From DATCBF01 sp964401995 (GTDB lineage: Bacteria > Actinomycetota > Thermoleophilia > Solirubrobacterales > 70-9): DNA of 64,000 nt. The stretch is taken from NCBI GenBank assembly GCA_964401995.1, contig CAYOAP010000007.1:93395-157394 (forward strand). The letters are read 5' to 3'. Below the pieces are notes generated by a model, which was given only the letters and a program-made list of their open reading frames with translations, was not told the origin of the DNA and did not search any database. The position numbers were made by a program, and so were the translations under genes. Numbering within the stretch: the first letter of the stretch is position 1; every line of letters starts with the position of its first letter. Positions 34,310 through 43,197 of this stretch are shown piece by piece.

Positions 34310-35101
34310 ATGAGAAGTCGTTCCACCAAGCTTTTTGCCCTGCTCGCTTTGCTTGTCGCGGCCGTCGGCACCGCCGCCGCCCACGCACAGGTCACCCAGG
34401 TGGTGGGGACTCTGCAGGTTTCCGTCGACGGCAAGCTGGCGCCGAAAAAGCTTCCGCGCGAAGGCAAGGCGCCGATCTCGGTCTCGGTCGGCTGGAACAT
34501 CGGCACCACCGACGGGGCCCCGCCGCCGAAGCTGAAGCAGCTGAAGATCGAAATCAACCGCAACGGGGTCCTCGATCCCACCGGCCTGCCGGTCTGCCCC
34601 TACGAAAAGATCCAGCCGGCAAGCACCTCTCGTGCTCTCTCTAACTGCCGCTCGTCGCTGGTCGGCAGGGGAAAGTTCACGGCGATCGTCGGCCTTGAAG
34701 GCCAGGAATCGTATGCTGCCGCCGGCGAAATGCTCGTCTTCAACGGCGAAAAAGGCGGCAAGCCGGTCCTCTATGGGCAGATCTACTCGGCCCTGCCCTT
34801 TGCCAACTCCTTCGTGATCACCTTCAAGGTCTCCAAGATCGCCAAGGGCACATACGGCACCGCGCTCAGCGCCACCCTGCCAGCGACCCTTCGTGCTTGG
34901 GGCAATCTGACCAGCATCGAAATGACCCTCTCGCGCAAGTACGGCTTCGAAGGCAAGCAGCGCAGCTACCTCTCGGCTGGCTGCCCGGCGCCAAAAGGCT
35001 TCACCGCCGCCGTCTACAGCATGGCCCGCACCAGCTTTGGCTTTGTCGGCGCCCCGCCCATCACCTCGGTTTTGACCGATGACTGCAAGGTGAGGCCCTG
35101 A
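34310..35101 (+). CDS. Secreted protein F, paralogue of protein H
   Basis: A 263-residue exported protein with Sec signal (FALLALLVAAVGTAAAHA) and one beta-rich domain with four Cys. It is clearly related to the protein encoded at 35772: shared order KLPREGKAPISVSVGWNIGT / LKIEINRNG.LDPTGLPVC / RKYGFEGKQRSYLSAGCPAPKGFTAAVY. No polybasic tail. The gene follows protein E after 15 bases and has GAGG upstream. Family function unknown. Confidence 0.72.
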   Translation: MRSRSTKLFALLALLVAAVGTAAAHAQVTQVVGTLQVSVDGKLAPKKLPREGKAPISVSVGWNIGTTDGAPPPKLKQLKIEINRNGVLDPTGLPVCPYEKIQPASTSRALSNCRSSLVGRGKFTAIVGLEGQESYAAAGEMLVFNGEKGGKPVLYGQIYSALPFANSFVITFKVSKIAKGTYGTALSATLPATLRAWGNLTSIEMTLSRKYGFEGKQRSYLSAGCPAPKGFTAAVYSMARTSFGFVGAPPITSVLTDDCKVRP

Positions 35102-35775
35102 AGCCCCGCCTTGCACTAGCTGCCGCCCTCTTCGCCCTGGCCGTTGCCGGCTGTGGCGGGGGCGGCGACAGCGGGTCGACCTCGGTTTCGGCCTTGAGCA
35201 CCGCGGCCGAAAACAACACGTCGAGCACGGAAAGCGCTGAACTGCAGACCGATCGCAAGTCGCAGGCCAACGCCAAGAACCCCTCCCACTCGCCCTCGGG
35301 CACACCGTTTGTGGTCAAGGTCCGTCACCACGACTCCGGCGGCGGCGCTGCCCAGTTCCGCTCCAATAAGGGCGACAACTCAGTCCAGGAATCCGGCCAT
35401 GAAGCCGATGCATTGACCCTGGAGCGAGCCGCCGCCGCTCTTCACGGCTATCTCGACGCCGGGGCCCGGCGTGACGCAAAAACGGCCTGCAGCTACCTGT
35501 CCAAGACGGGCAAGGAGACCCCGGCCGCCTATCTCGGCGAGCGTAATCCGAGTGCCAAGAAGTGCGTTACTGACCTGACCGCTCTCTGGGCGCATGTGGC
35601 TCCGCGGAATTTGGCGCAGGCAGCAGAGGCCGATGTTGGCTCATTCCGTGTCCAGGGTCCGACCAAAGGCCTGCTCCTCTACCACGGAGCCGATCACCTC
35701 GACTTCTCGATGCCGATGGTTTACGAAGCTGGCCAGTGGAAGGTCGGCACCCTTTCTGCATCCGAGCTCCCGTGA
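35098..35775 (+). CDS. Lipoprotein G, apparent CTG start
   Basis: The frame encodes a 225-residue lipoprotein: signal KPRLALAAALFALAVAGC gives a canonical lipobox (AVAGC), followed by a Ser/Asn-rich linker and a small mixed domain with two Cys (CSYLSK, KKCVTDL). No ATG, GTG or TTG precedes this signal. CTG 35098 overlaps the previous stop as CTGA, just as other genes in this operon overlap by ATGA or GTGA, with AAGGTGAGG upstream. TTG 35194 is the first standard start but would delete the lipobox. The domain is not recognised; the position suggests a cell-surface role with F and H. Confidence 0.65.
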   Translation: MKPRLALAAALFALAVAGCGGGGDSGSTSVSALSTAAENNTSSTESAELQTDRKSQANAKNPSHSPSGTPFVVKVRHHDSGGGAAQFRSNKGDNSVQESGHEADALTLERAAAALHGYLDAGARRDAKTACSYLSKTGKETPAAYLGERNPSAKKCVTDLTALWAHVAPRNLAQAAEADVGSFRVQGPTKGLLLYHGADHLDFSMPMVYEAGQWKVGTLSASELP

Positions 35776-36557
35776 GGATTTTGCCCGGTCGGCTGCGGGT
35801 CTTTGTTGTCACTTCGATTCTCGTCGGCCTCCTAGCCGCAACCGCATCGGCCGAGCTGACCCAGAGCGGCAACCTCTTCGTGCGTTTCAGCGGCGGCATC
35901 TCCCCGCGCGCCCTGCCCCGCAATGCGCTCGCCCCGATCGCGGTGCGGATCGAAGGGACGATCAAGACGCCCCCGGGACAGGTCCCGCCGCCCCTGCGGA
36001 AGATCAAGATTGCCCTCAACAGCAGCGGCCGCTTGAGCACGAGCGGCCTGCCGCGCTGCCGCCAGGACCAGCTCGACGCTGCCACCCCCTCTGAAGCGCT
36101 TGCCGCCTGTGCGCCCGCCTTGGTCGGCGGCGGCGGCTTTACCGCGATCACCTCCTTCCCGGATCAGCCCACCTACCTGATGCACGGGGAAATCCTGCTC
36201 TTCAACAGCGTCGTCCATGGGCACGCGGCGATCCTCGCCCACATATTTCAGAAGGACCCAGCCCCGGCCACGCGGGCCGTCGTCTTCAAGATCCATCGCA
36301 GCAGCGGCACCTTCGGCACCGTCATCACCGGCGAACTGCCCGAAGAAACCGACAACAACGGCTACCTCAAATCGATCTACCTGCAGCTGCAGCGCCGCTA
36401 CGTCGTCCACGGCCACCCTCGCGCCTACCTCAGCGCCAGCTGCGCCGCCCCGGCGGGCTTCACCGAGGCCGTCTTCCCCTTCGCCCGCGCCTCGATGAGC
36501 TTCGACGACGGCCGCACCCTGACCAGCACCCTCAACCGCAGCTGCGCGGTGCGGTGA
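35772..36557 (+). CDS. Secreted protein H, paralogue of protein F
   Basis: A 261-residue exported protein starting at GTG 35772, which overlaps the previous stop (GTGA). Signal VFVVTSILVGLLAATASA, then the same beta domain as protein F, with matching ends (QRRYVVHGHPRAYLSASCAAP, FTEAVFPFARASMSF, four Cys). Residue identity with F is modest by eye, so the duplication is old. It ends the operon. Neither paralogue has a polybasic tail. Confidence 0.72.
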   Translation: MRILPGRLRVFVVTSILVGLLAATASAELTQSGNLFVRFSGGISPRALPRNALAPIAVRIEGTIKTPPGQVPPPLRKIKIALNSSGRLSTSGLPRCRQDQLDAATPSEALAACAPALVGGGGFTAITSFPDQPTYLMHGEILLFNSVVHGHAAILAHIFQKDPAPATRAVVFKIHRSSGTFGTVITGELPEETDNNGYLKSIYLQLQRRYVVHGHPRAYLSASCAAPAGFTEAVFPFARASMSFDDGRTLTSTLNRSCAVR

Positions 36558-36578
36558 AGGAAGCAGCTCTCCGCGGGC

Positions 36579-37301
36579 CTACTGCGGGATGCCGCACCAC
36601 GGCTGCTGCGAGGCCGTGGCGGATTTGAGCGCCGCCTTCTTGGCGGCGACCCGGGCCCTCGCCTTCACCAGCTCGGCCCGAGCCGCTTTGCGCGCATCGC
36701 GGCCGCTGTAGCGGCTGCGGCGCACGAGGTTGGTCGCCCGCTGCAGCCCCCCTTTCGCCTTGCTGAGGCCGGCGGTCAGGGCTTTGACCGAGGCGGTCGC
36801 GGTCGCGCAGCGGGAGGCGATCCGCCCATAGCTGCCGAAGGCGCCCGCGCCGCCGGGGGCCAGGGTGTAGGCGTCTCCGTATCCTTCCCCGGCCGCCACT
36901 TCGACGAAGTACTTCCCCGGCGGCAAGGTCGCCGTCGCGGTCCTCGATTCGCCTTTCGACACATAGGAGACGTCGTTGCCGACGGAGGTGCCCAGCGAGT
37001 CCACGATCCTCGCGTCGAGGTCGGCAACCGAAGCGCTGCCGCCCAGATTGGCGACGGTCAGGGTCACGTTCGAGCCCTGCGGCGAGGTGACGTAGAAGAA
37101 GTAGAAGTCTTTGTCGGTCGGCGTCTCGAGCGCCGCGGCATAGGTCTGCCCGAGCGCCAGCGGGCCGGCCGGGCTGAGGATCGAGTCGTTGGGCTCGTAC
37201 GGCCCCTGGGCAGCCGACGCGCTCGCGCAGGCAACCGCCGCCGCGGCCAGGGCGAGCAGCAACGCAAACGTCGTTCTCAGCCCGATTCCCCATCCCCTCA
37301 T
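36579..37301 (-). CDS. Secreted PPC-domain protein
   Basis: A 240-residue exported protein: Sec signal (TFALLLALAAAAVACASASA), then a pre-peptidase C-terminal (PPC)-like beta sandwich (residues about 33-150: YEPNDSILSP, GQTYAAALETPTDKDFYFFY, ATATLPPGKYFVEV), then a basic Ala/Arg/Lys-rich helical end and a final Cys-containing stretch (PWCGIPQ). PPC domains usually accompany proteases as accessory domains, yet no peptidase is present here. It is convergent with protein H, 22 bases away. Confidence 0.7.
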   Translation of the reverse strand: MRGWGIGLRTTFALLLALAAAAVACASASAAQGPYEPNDSILSPAGPLALGQTYAAALETPTDKDFYFFYVTSPQGSNVTLTVANLGGSASVADLDARIVDSLGTSVGNDVSYVSKGESRTATATLPPGKYFVEVAAGEGYGDAYTLAPGGAGAFGSYGRIASRCATATASVKALTAGLSKAKGGLQRATNLVRRSRYSGRDARKAARAELVKARARVAAKKAALKSATASQQPWCGIPQ

Positions 37302-37319
37302 TGCAGGGAAATTGTAGTC

Positions 37320-37341
37320 CCCCGGCCAAGTGCGGCCGGGG
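37320..37341. other. GC-rich hairpin between divergent genes
   Basis: CCCCGGCC-AAGTGC-GGCCGGGG is a perfect 8-bp inverted repeat between the start of the PPC-domain gene and tRNA-Thr. No T-run is next to it, and both flanking genes start away from it, so it is not a terminator for either. It may be an operator or structural element. Confidence 0.3.
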
Positions 37342-37388
37342 CCCTCGCGGAAGCTTTAAGATCGTGCCGGCGCCGCAGGAGCCAACCC

Positions 37389-37951
<563 letters not shown>

Positions 37952-37965
<14 letters not shown>

Positions 37966-38284
37966 GCGCTGCTCGTCCGGCCGCGGCGAGGCGGCCTGCC
38001 ATTCGATTCCAGGAGATTCCCAACGCCAGGCGCTCGCTCGGGGATCGATCCGCGGTAGCGCGGCGATGAAGGAGGTCGTAATCGCGTTCCTGCGCTTCCC
38101 CGGAGAGCACCAGTCGCTCCCCCATGGCTCGCAGCAGGAGATCCAGGGTCTCGAGCCGAGGCGAGATCTGATCAGCCTCAAGCCGGCTGATTGCCGACTG
38201 CCGGGTTCCTGTCCGTCGCGCCAAGGTGGCCTGGCTCAGGCCCCTGTGGATGCGAGTTGCGCGTATCAGCTGGCCGGCGGTCAT
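37952..38284 (-). CDS. XRE-family helix-turn-helix regulator
   Basis: A 110-residue protein that begins directly with an XRE helix-turn-helix (AGQLIRATRIHRGLSQATLARRTGTRQSAISRLE, residues 3-36) followed by a short helical region. It is the likely DNA-binding antitoxin or repressor for the nucleotidyltransferase gene it overlaps. ATG 38284 lies only 6 bases from a perfect TATAAT (38291-38296), so transcription probably starts at or next to the ATG, leaving no leader. A 61-residue upstream extension was rejected because it lacks helix-turn-helix context and crosses this promoter. Confidence 0.78.
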
Positions 38285-38290
38285 TGTCAA

Positions 38291-38296
38291 ATTATA
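38291..38296 (-). promoter_or_regulatory. Perfect -10 box TATAAT for the XRE gene
   Basis: On the minus strand TATAAT at 38296-38291 is followed after 6 bases by the XRE ATG. The transcription start would fall at about the first base of the start codon, the arrangement of a leaderless mRNA. A -35 box is not obvious. Confidence 0.6.
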
Positions 38297-38366
38297 ACGA
38301 AAATGTGATGAAAAGCGGTGGTCCAGTGGAGCAAAAGGAAGCACTGAGCTATAGGCTCCCGCGCCG

Positions 38367-39509
38367 ATGGACTTCTCCCTCACCGATGAGCAGAGCGACT
38401 TTGTCGCTGCGATCCGCGACTTCTGCGCCCGCGAGTGCGGCACGCAGGAGCAGCGCGAGCGGCTCACCGATTCTTATGAGGACCACCACAGCTTCGAGCT
38501 CTACGGCAAGATGGCCGACCTCGGCTGGCTCGGGGTCACGATTCCCGAGCAGTACGGCGGCTCGGGCGGCTCGATGCTCGATGCCTGTCTCTTTATGGAA
38601 GAGACTTCACGCGGCCTGGCCCCGATCGGCGGCTACGCCACGACCCTGATCGTCGCCGGCGCGACTGGGCGCTTCGGCAGCGAGGAGCAGAAGGCGAAAA
38701 TCCTCGGCGGGATCGCCGGCGGCTCGGTCGAGGCGATCGCGATGACCGAGCCCGAGGCCGGCTCCGACGTCGGCTCGCTCACCACCTTCGCCGAGCGCGT
38801 CGACGGCGGCTTCGTCATCAACGGCCAGAAGGTCTTCATCTCCAACGCCCACATCTCCGACCATGTCCTCGTCGTCTGCCGCACGACCAAAGGCGAGTCC
38901 AAGCACGAGGGCCTGACCATGCTCTGGGTTCCGAAAGGCGCCGAGGGGATGGAAGTGAAGCCGATCGACACGATGGGCGGGCGCGAGACCAATTACGTCT
39001 ACTTCACCGATTGCGCCGTTCCCGAGGATGCCGTGCTCGGCGAGGTCGACCAGGCCTGGACCCAGCTGATGGCCGGCCTCAACGTCGAGCGCCTGATCCT
39101 CGCCGCGACGATGCTCGGGATCGGCCAGCGCGCCTTCGACGACGCCCTCGCCTATGTAAAGGAGCGCCGCCAGTTCGGCCGCCCGATCGGGTCTTTCCAG
39201 TCGCTGCAGCATCGCCTCGCCGACATGGCGACCGATCTCGAGGCGGCCCGCCTGATGACGCGCTGGGTTGCCACCCTCACCGATGAAGACCCCGGCCGGA
39301 TGCTGCCCCGCGAGGCCTCGATGGTCAAGCTCCACGTGACCGAGGTCGCCCAGCGGGTCGCCCTCGCCGGCATGCAGCTGATGGGTGGCTACGGCTACTC
39401 CTCCGAGTACGACATGGAGCGGCTCGTCCGCACCACTCTGGTCTCCACCATTTACGGCGGAACCTCGGAGATTCAGCGCAACATCATCGCCAAAACGCTC
39501 GGTCTCTGA
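38367..39509 (+). CDS. Acyl-CoA dehydrogenase
   Basis: A 380-residue flavoenzyme that introduces an alpha-beta double bond into acyl-CoA, passing electrons to an electron-transfer flavoprotein. Family order is intact: N-terminal helical domain, AMTEPEAGSD and VFISNAHISD in the FAD-contacting middle, RRQFGRPIGSFQSLQHRLADM, and the C-terminal YGGTSEIQRNIIAKTLGL. The residue where medium-chain enzymes carry the catalytic Glu (YEGTSQIQ) is Gly here, so the base is expected at another position, as in many actinobacterial FadE paralogues. The substrate chain length is unknown. It is divergent from the XRE gene by 82 bases. Confidence 0.9.
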   Translation: MDFSLTDEQSDFVAAIRDFCARECGTQEQRERLTDSYEDHHSFELYGKMADLGWLGVTIPEQYGGSGGSMLDACLFMEETSRGLAPIGGYATTLIVAGATGRFGSEEQKAKILGGIAGGSVEAIAMTEPEAGSDVGSLTTFAERVDGGFVINGQKVFISNAHISDHVLVVCRTTKGESKHEGLTMLWVPKGAEGMEVKPIDTMGGRETNYVYFTDCAVPEDAVLGEVDQAWTQLMAGLNVERLILAATMLGIGQRAFDDALAYVKERRQFGRPIGSFQSLQHRLADMATDLEAARLMTRWVATLTDEDPGRMLPREASMVKLHVTEVAQRVALAGMQLMGGYGYSSEYDMERLVRTTLVSTIYGGTSEIQRNIIAKTLGL

Positions 39510-39559
39510 ACTTCGCTTCCGCTTAACACGTCGCCGCCAGGCGCCGGTTTCCTGCCTGG

Positions 39560-39584
39560 GCTCAAAGAACGACTTGAGCTTTTT
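39560..39584 (+). terminator. Weak Rho-independent terminator
   Basis: GCTCAA (39560-39565) pairs with TTGAGC (39574-39579), with 8 bases in the loop and five T residues directly after. It ends the acyl-CoA dehydrogenase unit. Confidence 0.55.
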
Positions 39585-39618
39585 AGGTAGGAACGGACGT
39601 ATCTACTAGGACTTTGGG

Positions 39619-39648
39619 TTTGACCATGCCTGTGGAGCTGTCTACTCT
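39619..39648 (+). promoter_or_regulatory. Sigma-70-type promoter of the collagen-like gene
   Basis: TTGACC (39619-39624), an 18-base spacer and TACTCT (39643-39648). It lies about 116 bases upstream of the TTG start at 39764. The hexamers match consensus at 5 and 4 positions by eye. Confidence 0.45.
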
Positions 39649-39763
39649 CCCGCCCCGCTCGCTTTTGGTGGGCAGACGTTGAACGGTCAGCAACGCACCA
39701 ACGAAAACTGGCTCCAACCCGCAGCGCCACTCGGAGCGCATGCGCCAGCAGGGAGGATTTACT

Positions 39764-42700
39764 TTGAGTTCGCACCGTCCCACACGCCGAAGCCTTCGAA
39801 TCGCCGTCAGCGCATTTGCCGCCGTCGCGCTTGCCGCGGCCGTTGTCGCGCCCAGCGCCGGCGCCGCGGTCGTCTACGACAACATTCCCACTCCGCAGCC
39901 CGGGAATGTGCCAAGCGTTGCCTTCCAGGCGACCCAGGCTTCTGAGTGGGGGGGCCAGGTTCAGCTTGCCGGCAGCGAGCGCCAGGACGCCGCGGTAACG
40001 GTCCTGATGAGCAGCTGGGGATGCCAGGCCGGCAACTGGAACGAAGGCAATTGCGTGACCACCCCCGGAGCCACGTTCTCTCACCCGATCACCCTCAACG
40101 TCTACAACGTCGGCGCTGGCAACTCTGTCGGCAGCCTGATCACGTCGGTCACCCAGACGTTCAATATCCCTTTCCGCCCTTCGGGCGATCCGAGCTGCCC
40201 CGCCACCACAGAAGTGCCGGTCGGCGCCCGGTGGAAGAACGGGGCCGGAGAATGCTTCAACGGCTTTGCCGCCCCGATCACCTTCAACCTCGCCTCCCAG
40301 CACGTTCTGCTGCCCGCAAAAGTGATCATCGGGGTTGCCTACAACACGTCCAACTACGGAGCTAACCCGATCGGCCCATCCGCCTGCTCGGCCACGCTCG
40401 CAGGCTGTGGATACGACTCGCTCAACGTCGGAACCGCTCCCTCCCCGACCACCGGCTCCGTTCCGCTGCCGGACGACACCTATTACAACTCGAGCACCGC
40501 TGGCCAGTACTGCGACGGCGGCGCCGGCGGCGTCGGCACGTTCCGTCGCGACGCCGGTTGCTGGACTGGCTACCAGCCGGCAGTCAGGGTTTCGGCGGTG
40601 ACCCGCGGTTTCGTGGTCAATGACGACGCCACCGGCGCAGGGCCGAGTGGCGCCGACTGCGCGAACCCCGACTACAACACGATCCAGGGAGCGGTCAACA
40701 GCGTTCCAGCCGGCTCAACCATCCTGGTCTGCGCCGGCACCTATGTCGAACAGGTCGACATTCCCAAGTCGCTCACCGTCATCGGTCACGCGGCGGGGGA
40801 CACGACCGTCAAATCTCCGGCATCGCTGGAAACCAAGTTCACCACCAGCGAACCCAATAAGCCCGTCGTCTATGTCCATAACGATGCCACCGCATCCCTG
40901 CGTGGTCTGACCGTTGACGGCAACGGCAACGGCAACGCCAATCACCGCATCGATGGAATCGCCTTCTTCAATGCTGACGGCAGCGTCCGCAACAGCTCGA
41001 TCGTCCATGTCCGCAACACGCCCTTCGACGGCGCCCAGGCTGGTGTCGGGCTGATCGCTGTGAATGAAGATGGCGAACCGCGGTCTCTTCAGATTCGAGG
41101 CGTCACCGTCACCGATTTCCAGAAGAACGCGATCACGATCAATGGCAAAGGCCTCAACGCCGAAGTCAGCAACAACACGATCGAAGGCGCGGGCTTCACC
41201 GGGATCACCGCCCAGAACGGCGTCCAGCTCAGCGGCGGCGCTGCGGGCTCGGTCGAAGACAACCTGATCTCCAACATTGGCTACGCGCCGAACTCGGTCT
41301 GCGCCGTCGGCGTCTTGCTGTTGGAAGCGCCTGAAGCGACGGTCGTCGGCAACACGCTCAGCAACATCCAGTGCGGGATCTACGCCGAAGGCGGTGGCCC
41401 GGTCACGATCGAAGAAAACACGCTGACCAAAAACCGCTACGTGGTGACGCTGATCGACAACGCGGCGACGGTCAACGGCAACACGATCGACTCTCGCGGC
41501 GGCGGATTCCCGGATTCTGAGGGGATCTTTGCGGCTGAGTCCGAAGGCCACGCCAGCTTCTTGGTCACGGCGAACCGCAACACGCTGCTCGGCAACACCG
41601 AAGCGGCATTGGCCCTGGCCGACTTTGAAGACGACGCCTATTCAGCTCACATGAACGCCCACTTCAATCGGATCGCCGGCAACACCCTCGGCGCCCTTGA
41701 CGAAGCGCCGGGCGCGATCGAAGCCCAGAACAACTGGTGGGGCTGCAACGGCGGCCCCGGCGCCGCTGGCTGCGACAAAGTCAAAGAGAGCATCGAAGGC
41801 TCCGTCGACTTCTCGCCCTGGCTGGTTCTGCAGATCAACGCGAATCCGTCGACCGTCTACAAAAACGTCGGCCAGTCGCAGCTGACCGCCGACCTCACCC
41901 ACAACTCAAACAACGCGGTCGCCGGCAGCGGCTTCCCCGACAACACCGCCGTCGCCTTCAGCGGCTTCGGCGGCACGGTCAGCCCGGCCAGCGACGCCAC
42001 GGTCAATGGCAAGGCCGCGAGCCTGTTCAGCGCAGGCCCGGCGGTTGGTGCCGGCGAAGGCTCGGCGACGCTCGACAAAGCAACGGCCAGCGCGTCGATC
42101 CAGATCGTCGAAGCGCCAACCGGCGCAACGGGGGCCACCGGCGCCACCGGATCCACAGGTTCGACCGGCGCCACCGGTTCAACTGGCGCGACGGGCGGCA
42201 CTGGCGCCACTGGCAGCACGGGAGCGACTGGATCCACAGGATCAACTGGCGCCACGGGTAACACCGGCGCCACCGGATCCACGGGTTCGACCGGATCGAC
42301 GGGCGCCACCGGCAGCACCGGCGCGACGGGTAACACCGGCGCCACCGGTTCGACCGGCTCCACAGGCGCTACCGGCTCAACGGGCGCCACAGGCAACACC
42401 GGCGCCACGGGCTCGACCGGCGCAACCGGATCGACTGGAGCAACTGGCGGTACCGGGTCCACTGGGGCAACTGGCAGCACCGGCGCCACGGGTAACACCG
42501 GTGTCACCGGTTCAACTGGGGCCACTGGCTCGACCGGCGCCACAGGCGGCACCGGCTCGACCGGAGCAACCGGCGCGACCGGTTCCACTGGCACCAAAGG
42601 CGCTACGGGCGCCACCGGCAGCACCGGAGCGACGGGCACCACCGGATCCACAGGGCCAGCCGGTCCTAGCGGCCCGGTTGGAGCAACTGGGGCAACCGGG

Positions 42701-43060
42701 GCCTCGGGCTCGAATGCATCGATCGCGTTGAAACGAAAGATGAGCCTCAGCTTCGTCAAGTCGGCCGTGACGGTCAGCAGCGACAAGGCGCCGGTTGCGG
42801 TTCGCTGCAACGGCTCCACCGCAAGCCGCTGTGTCGGCACGCTGACCCTGAAGGCTGGCGGGACGACCTCGCAGAAGGCCTACTCGATCGCGAAGGGCAA
42901 GAAGGCGACGATCAAGGTCCCGCTCGGGACCCAGATGCAGAGCCTCCTGATCGAAACGAAGAGCACTGGGTCCACAGCGCTGACGGTCAGCGCTGTCGCC
43001 AGCACGAAGCAGGCATCGGGCGCGGCCTTCCGCTCGAGCCACAAGCTGCAGCTGAAGTAG
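39764..43060 (+). CDS. Surface protein: beta-helix plus collagen-like repeat
   Basis: A 1098-residue exported protein. After a Sec signal (ending APSAGA) comes a beta-rich N-domain (about 40-290), a right-handed beta-helix of the pectate-lyase/NosD kind (about 300-670: NNTIEGAGFTGIT, GNTLSNIQCGIYAEGG, ENTLTKNRYVV), a spacer, a collagen-like tract of G-A/S-T triplets (residues about 787-983), and a basic C-terminal globular domain with two Cys. No catalytic set is obvious. TTG 39764 has GGGAGG with 7-base spacing, so it was preferred over ATG 39740. The gene has its own promoter and ends before a strong hairpin. Confidence 0.8.
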   Translation: MSSHRPTRRSLRIAVSAFAAVALAAAVVAPSAGAAVVYDNIPTPQPGNVPSVAFQATQASEWGGQVQLAGSERQDAAVTVLMSSWGCQAGNWNEGNCVTTPGATFSHPITLNVYNVGAGNSVGSLITSVTQTFNIPFRPSGDPSCPATTEVPVGARWKNGAGECFNGFAAPITFNLASQHVLLPAKVIIGVAYNTSNYGANPIGPSACSATLAGCGYDSLNVGTAPSPTTGSVPLPDDTYYNSSTAGQYCDGGAGGVGTFRRDAGCWTGYQPAVRVSAVTRGFVVNDDATGAGPSGADCANPDYNTIQGAVNSVPAGSTILVCAGTYVEQVDIPKSLTVIGHAAGDTTVKSPASLETKFTTSEPNKPVVYVHNDATASLRGLTVDGNGNGNANHRIDGIAFFNADGSVRNSSIVHVRNTPFDGAQAGVGLIAVNEDGEPRSLQIRGVTVTDFQKNAITINGKGLNAEVSNNTIEGAGFTGITAQNGVQLSGGAAGSVEDNLISNIGYAPNSVCAVGVLLLEAPEATVVGNTLSNIQCGIYAEGGGPVTIEENTLTKNRYVVTLIDNAATVNGNTIDSRGGGFPDSEGIFAAESEGHASFLVTANRNTLLGNTEAALALADFEDDAYSAHMNAHFNRIAGNTLGALDEAPGAIEAQNNWWGCNGGPGAAGCDKVKESIEGSVDFSPWLVLQINANPSTVYKNVGQSQLTADLTHNSNNAVAGSGFPDNTAVAFSGFGGTVSPASDATVNGKAASLFSAGPAVGAGEGSATLDKATASASIQIVEAPTGATGATGATGSTGSTGATGSTGATGGTGATGSTGATGSTGSTGATGNTGATGSTGSTGSTGATGSTGATGNTGATGSTGSTGATGSTGATGNTGATGSTGATGSTGATGGTGSTGATGSTGATGNTGVTGSTGATGSTGATGGTGSTGATGATGSTGTKGATGATGSTGATGTTGSTGPAGPSGPVGATGATGASGSNASIALKRKMSLSFVKSAVTVSSDKAPVAVRCNGSTASRCVGTLTLKAGGTTSQKAYSIAKGKKATIKVPLGTQMQSLLIETKSTGSTALTVSAVASTKQASGAAFRSSHKLQLK
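42122..42712 (+). repeat. Collagen-like G-X-T triplet tract (about 65 triplets)
   Basis: The DNA is a degenerate 9-18 base tandem array encoding Gly-Ala-Thr, Gly-Ser-Thr, Gly-Asn-Thr and Gly-Gly-Thr. Synonymous codons vary freely (GGC, GGA, GGG), so the array is protein-driven rather than recently copied DNA. It ends in GPAGPSGPVGATGATGASG, the nearest approach to classical collagen composition. Lack of 4-Hyp-like sites and the Thr in the Y position suggest a Thr-stabilised, perhaps glycosylated, triple helix. Confidence 0.85.
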
Positions 43061-43078
43061 GGGGGAAGCACAGCAGGC

Positions 43079-43105
43079 GGGGCCCGGTTCACATAACCGG
43101 GCCCC
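43079..43105 (+). terminator. Strong hairpin after the collagen-like gene
   Basis: GGGGCCCGGTT / AACCGGGCCCC is a perfect 11-bp stem with the 5-base loop CACAT, 18 bases after the stop codon. The next bases are GTCGGCG rather than T-rich, and a T-run follows only about 30 bases on. It probably halts or protects the mRNA end. Confidence 0.6.
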
Positions 43106-43197
43106 GTCGGCGTGCCCTTACTCACTTTTTTAAAATTTACGTCCAAGATCCGTCCCAGGATTGAGTTGGCGACGCCCATGCCTCCGATACGGCGTGG

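Noticed and set aside
37966..38181. Upstream extension of the nucleotidyltransferase
   Set aside because: It is a shadow of the XRE gene in another frame; GTG 37965 fits the fold.
42122..42712. Possible CRISPR-like or satellite array
   Set aside because: Period is 9-18 bases with drifting codons and an open frame of Gly-X-Thr; no spacers or cas genes.
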